From an uncultured Candidatus Saccharibacteria bacterium (GTDB lineage Bacteria; Patescibacteriota; Saccharimonadia; Saccharimonadales; Saccharimonadaceae), in assembly GCA_938033695.1 (NCBI GenBank), contig CALHKE010000013.1, positions 1 to 24,262 on the forward strand: a stretch of DNA of 24,262 nucleotides, given 5' to 3'. Position 1 is the first letter of the stretch, and every line of letters starts with the position of its first letter. The notes under the pieces were generated by a model. It was given only the letters and a program-made list of their open reading frames with translations. It was not told where the DNA came from and ran no database searches. Positions 23,237 to 24,262 of this stretch are shown here, piece by piece. The translations under genes and the position numbers were made by a program.

Positions 23237-23818
23237 GTGGAAGGACTTACCTATAAATATTATAAAAAGAATAAAAGTAAAAATATTTACCTAATCATCC
23301 ATGGCGGTGGGCCAGTCGGCGTAGAAACAGATTTTATTTCCACCATTTTTGATACAATCGCTAAGACCAATAATAGTGCGCTCTGTTTTAATTTTCCATA
23401 TTGTGAGCGTAGGGAAGAAAACTCTAGTGGACCTGATCTATTAGAGGAAGTGTCGACCCTCAAACAAGTCATTGATTTTGTTCACGCAGAAGGATATAGC
23501 CATATCACGATTGTTGCCAAATCACTCGGCGGAATCATTTCTAGTTATTATTTTGCAGAATATCCAGACAAATCCATAGATCTCATTATCTTAGGCTATA
23601 TTCCAAACGAAGTAAAGCAAAACGCAATTTCAGACAATTTAAAACTGGTTATACAGGGTGAAAATGATCGCTTTGCGGCGCCATCCGAAGTACAGAAAAT
23701 CGTCGGCAATAAAGTAGCTGTAATTGAAATAAAAAATGCCGACCATAGTTATCAAAATCATAACAAAGAACCGATTTATCAAAAAGAAGTACTTAACCGT
23801 CTAATTAATTGGATTTAA
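23237..23818 (+). CDS. Small alpha/beta hydrolase
   Basis: 193 residues from a GTG at 23237 with GGAG (23225-23228) 8 nt before it. The fold opens with IYLIIHGGGPVG. The nucleophile Ser is in VAKSLGGIIS (~90-99), the acid Asp in QGENDRFAAP, and the His in NADHSYQNH, so the triad is complete. The short length and the KSLGG elbow resemble dienelactone-hydrolase-like or KANL3/TEX30-type small hydrolases. There is no signal peptide, so it is cytoplasmic. The substrate is unknown. It is monocistronic, convergent with the tRNA-Leu gene. Confidence 0.85.
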   Translation: MEGLTYKYYKKNKSKNIYLIIHGGGPVGVETDFISTIFDTIAKTNNSALCFNFPYCERREENSSGPDLLEEVSTLKQVIDFVHAEGYSHITIVAKSLGGIISSYYFAEYPDKSIDLIILGYIPNEVKQNAISDNLKLVIQGENDRFAAPSEVQKIVGNKVAVIEIKNADHSYQNHNKEPIYQKEVLNRLINWI

Positions 23819-23837
23819 TTTCTTTTAAAATTAGCAA

Positions 23838-23870
23838 TCAAAAAAGGTCAATCTCAGACAGAGAAGACCC
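23838..23870 (-). terminator. Intrinsic terminator of tRNA-Leu
   Basis: On the minus strand GGTC..CTC and GAG..GACC pair with a small internal loop (arms at 23866-23869/23846-23849 and 23861-23864/23852-23855), followed by TTTTTT. It lies about 43 nt after the tRNA 3' end. Confidence 0.6.
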
Positions 23871-23912
23871 AATAATATCATTTACAACCAATGTAATTTC
23901 GAAAAATACACC

Positions 23913-23999
23913 TGGTGGGCGAAGTGGGAATCGAACCCACACTCCATTGCTGGAACTAGATTTTGAGTCTGGCGCGTCTACCAATTCCGCCATTCGCCC
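23913..23999 (-). tRNA. tRNA-Leu (anticodon CAA), CCA encoded
   Basis: On the minus strand the gene reads GGGCGAA ... TTCGCCC with 7 acceptor pairs, discriminator A and an encoded CCA (23915-23913). The D-arm GGCGGAATTGGTAGACGC is typical of tRNA-Leu. The anticodon loop is CTCAAAA (anticodon CAA, reading UUG). The long variable arm TCCA-GCAA-TGGA marks a class II tRNA, and the T-arm is GTGGG-TTCGATT-CCCAC. The anticodon stem CCAGA/TCTAG has one C-A mismatch at pair 28-42. Confidence 0.95.
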
Positions 24000-24007
24000 A
24001 TAGAGAA

Positions 24008-24036
24008 ATTTTATCATATTTATAGAGTATTTCCAA
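24008..24036 (-). promoter_or_regulatory. tRNA-Leu promoter
   Basis: On the minus strand TTGGAA (24036-24031), a 17-nt spacer, then TAAAAT (24013-24008) inside TATGATAAAAT. The start is predicted within a few nt of the mature tRNA 5' end at 23999. Confidence 0.65.
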
Positions 24037-24040
24037 TAAC

Positions 24041-24051
24041 TCTGTTATAAT
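24041..24051 (+). promoter_or_regulatory. Extended -10 promoter of the last gene, leaderless type
   Basis: TCTGTTATAAT, the same 11-mer as before smpB (14944-14954). The hexamer TATAAT (24046-24051) is exactly 6 nt before the ATG at 24058, with no Shine-Dalgarno. Confidence 0.6.
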
Positions 24052-24057
24052 ATTTTT

Positions 24058-24262
24058 ATGAATTCTGTAACTGGTGGGCAATCTACAGAGGATAAGCAAC
24101 GTCAAACCGTCGCCGATCTCGCTCGAAAAAAAGTCATGGAAGCCTTTCATCAAGGTGAAAATTCTGTTGCCAACCAAAATCTGGCCAACGTCGCACCTAC
24201 GCGCGTGATTTCTTCTACCGAATATAATCAAAAACTCGCAAGCACTCCACCAGCCACTTCTG
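24058..24262 (+). CDS. Unrecognised protein, N-terminal part (3' end outside window)
   Basis: An open frame runs from ATG 24058 to the window edge, 68 codons without a stop. The visible part is polar and Gln/Asn/Ser/Thr-rich (MNSVTGGQSTEDKQRQTVADLARKKVMEAF...), with one probable helix at ~13-32 and a disordered stretch ending in TPPATS. No family is recognised from this piece. The start is supported by the TATAAT-N6-ATG arrangement shared with three other genes here. Confidence 0.65.
   Translation, partial: MNSVTGGQSTEDKQRQTVADLARKKVMEAFHQGENSVANQNLANVAPTRVISSTEYNQKLASTPPATS

Noticed and set aside
1..24262. Alternative genetic code with UGA as glycine or tryptophan
   Set aside because: All conserved genes read through with standard codons, glycines and tryptophans at conserved sites use GGN and TGG, and no in-frame TGA interrupts a recognisable domain.

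Overview
The window reads as a chromosomal segment of a small-genome bacterium of the Candidate Phyla Radiation, most likely a Saccharibacteria (TM7)-type host-associated organism. This is inference. It rests on moderately AT-rich DNA, very tight gene packing, an ftsX / CHAP hydrolase / ctpA cluster, fermentative L-lactate dehydrogenase, anaerobic ribonucleotide reductase (nrdD-nrdG), a DUF2207 protein, and several proteins that resemble actinobacterial families (cutinase-like hydrolase, CtpE-like P-type ATPase). All 23 visible stop codons are TAA (18) or TAG (5); none is TGA. TGA is also absent inside the genes, so there is no sign of TGA recoding.

Layout. 1-2982: cell-wall and division module, with the end of FtsX, a PcsB-like coiled-coil/CHAP murein hydrolase and a CtpA (S41) protease. 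3049-4029: small glutaredoxin plus alpha/beta hydrolase operon. 4251-6878: large secreted cutinase-family serine hydrolase with a long disordered tail. 6917-7111: 64-residue Cys/His protein, divergent from nrdD. 7304-10162: nrdD-nrdG, preceded by a consensus promoter overlaid with NrdR-box-like palindromes. 10244-12600: a patch of less ordinary content holding a TetR-type regulator, an unrecognised multi-pass membrane protein, two small orphan proteins, a long hairpin ending in an intrinsic terminator (candidate sRNA) and a structured mRNA leader. 12617-17068: divergent housekeeping block, with a GT4 glycosyltransferase and dihydrouridine synthase on minus, and smpB, exonuclease III and a degenerate YjeF-C/ribokinase-like protein on plus. 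17179-20112: ldh and a DUF2207 membrane protein. 20171-23093 (minus): two-TM coiled-coil protein translationally overlapping a CtpE-like P-type cation ATPase. 23237-24262: small alpha/beta hydrolase, tRNA-Leu(CAA) on minus, and the start of an unrecognised gene.

Expression signals are unusually readable. A recurrent extended -10 element (TATGNTAAAAT, TGTGCTAAAAT or TCTGTTATAAT) precedes many genes. At four genes the -10 hexamer lies exactly 6 nt before the ATG (7 and 8 nt at two more), so the predicted transcript starts at or next to the start codon, implying leaderless mRNAs. Other genes carry clear Shine-Dalgarno leaders, so both initiation modes appear to be used.

The most interesting items are the cutinase-like secreted protein, the two structured RNA candidates at 11958-12300, the leaderless/extended -10 promoter architecture, the NrdR-box array, and the membrane coiled-coil/ATPase pair.
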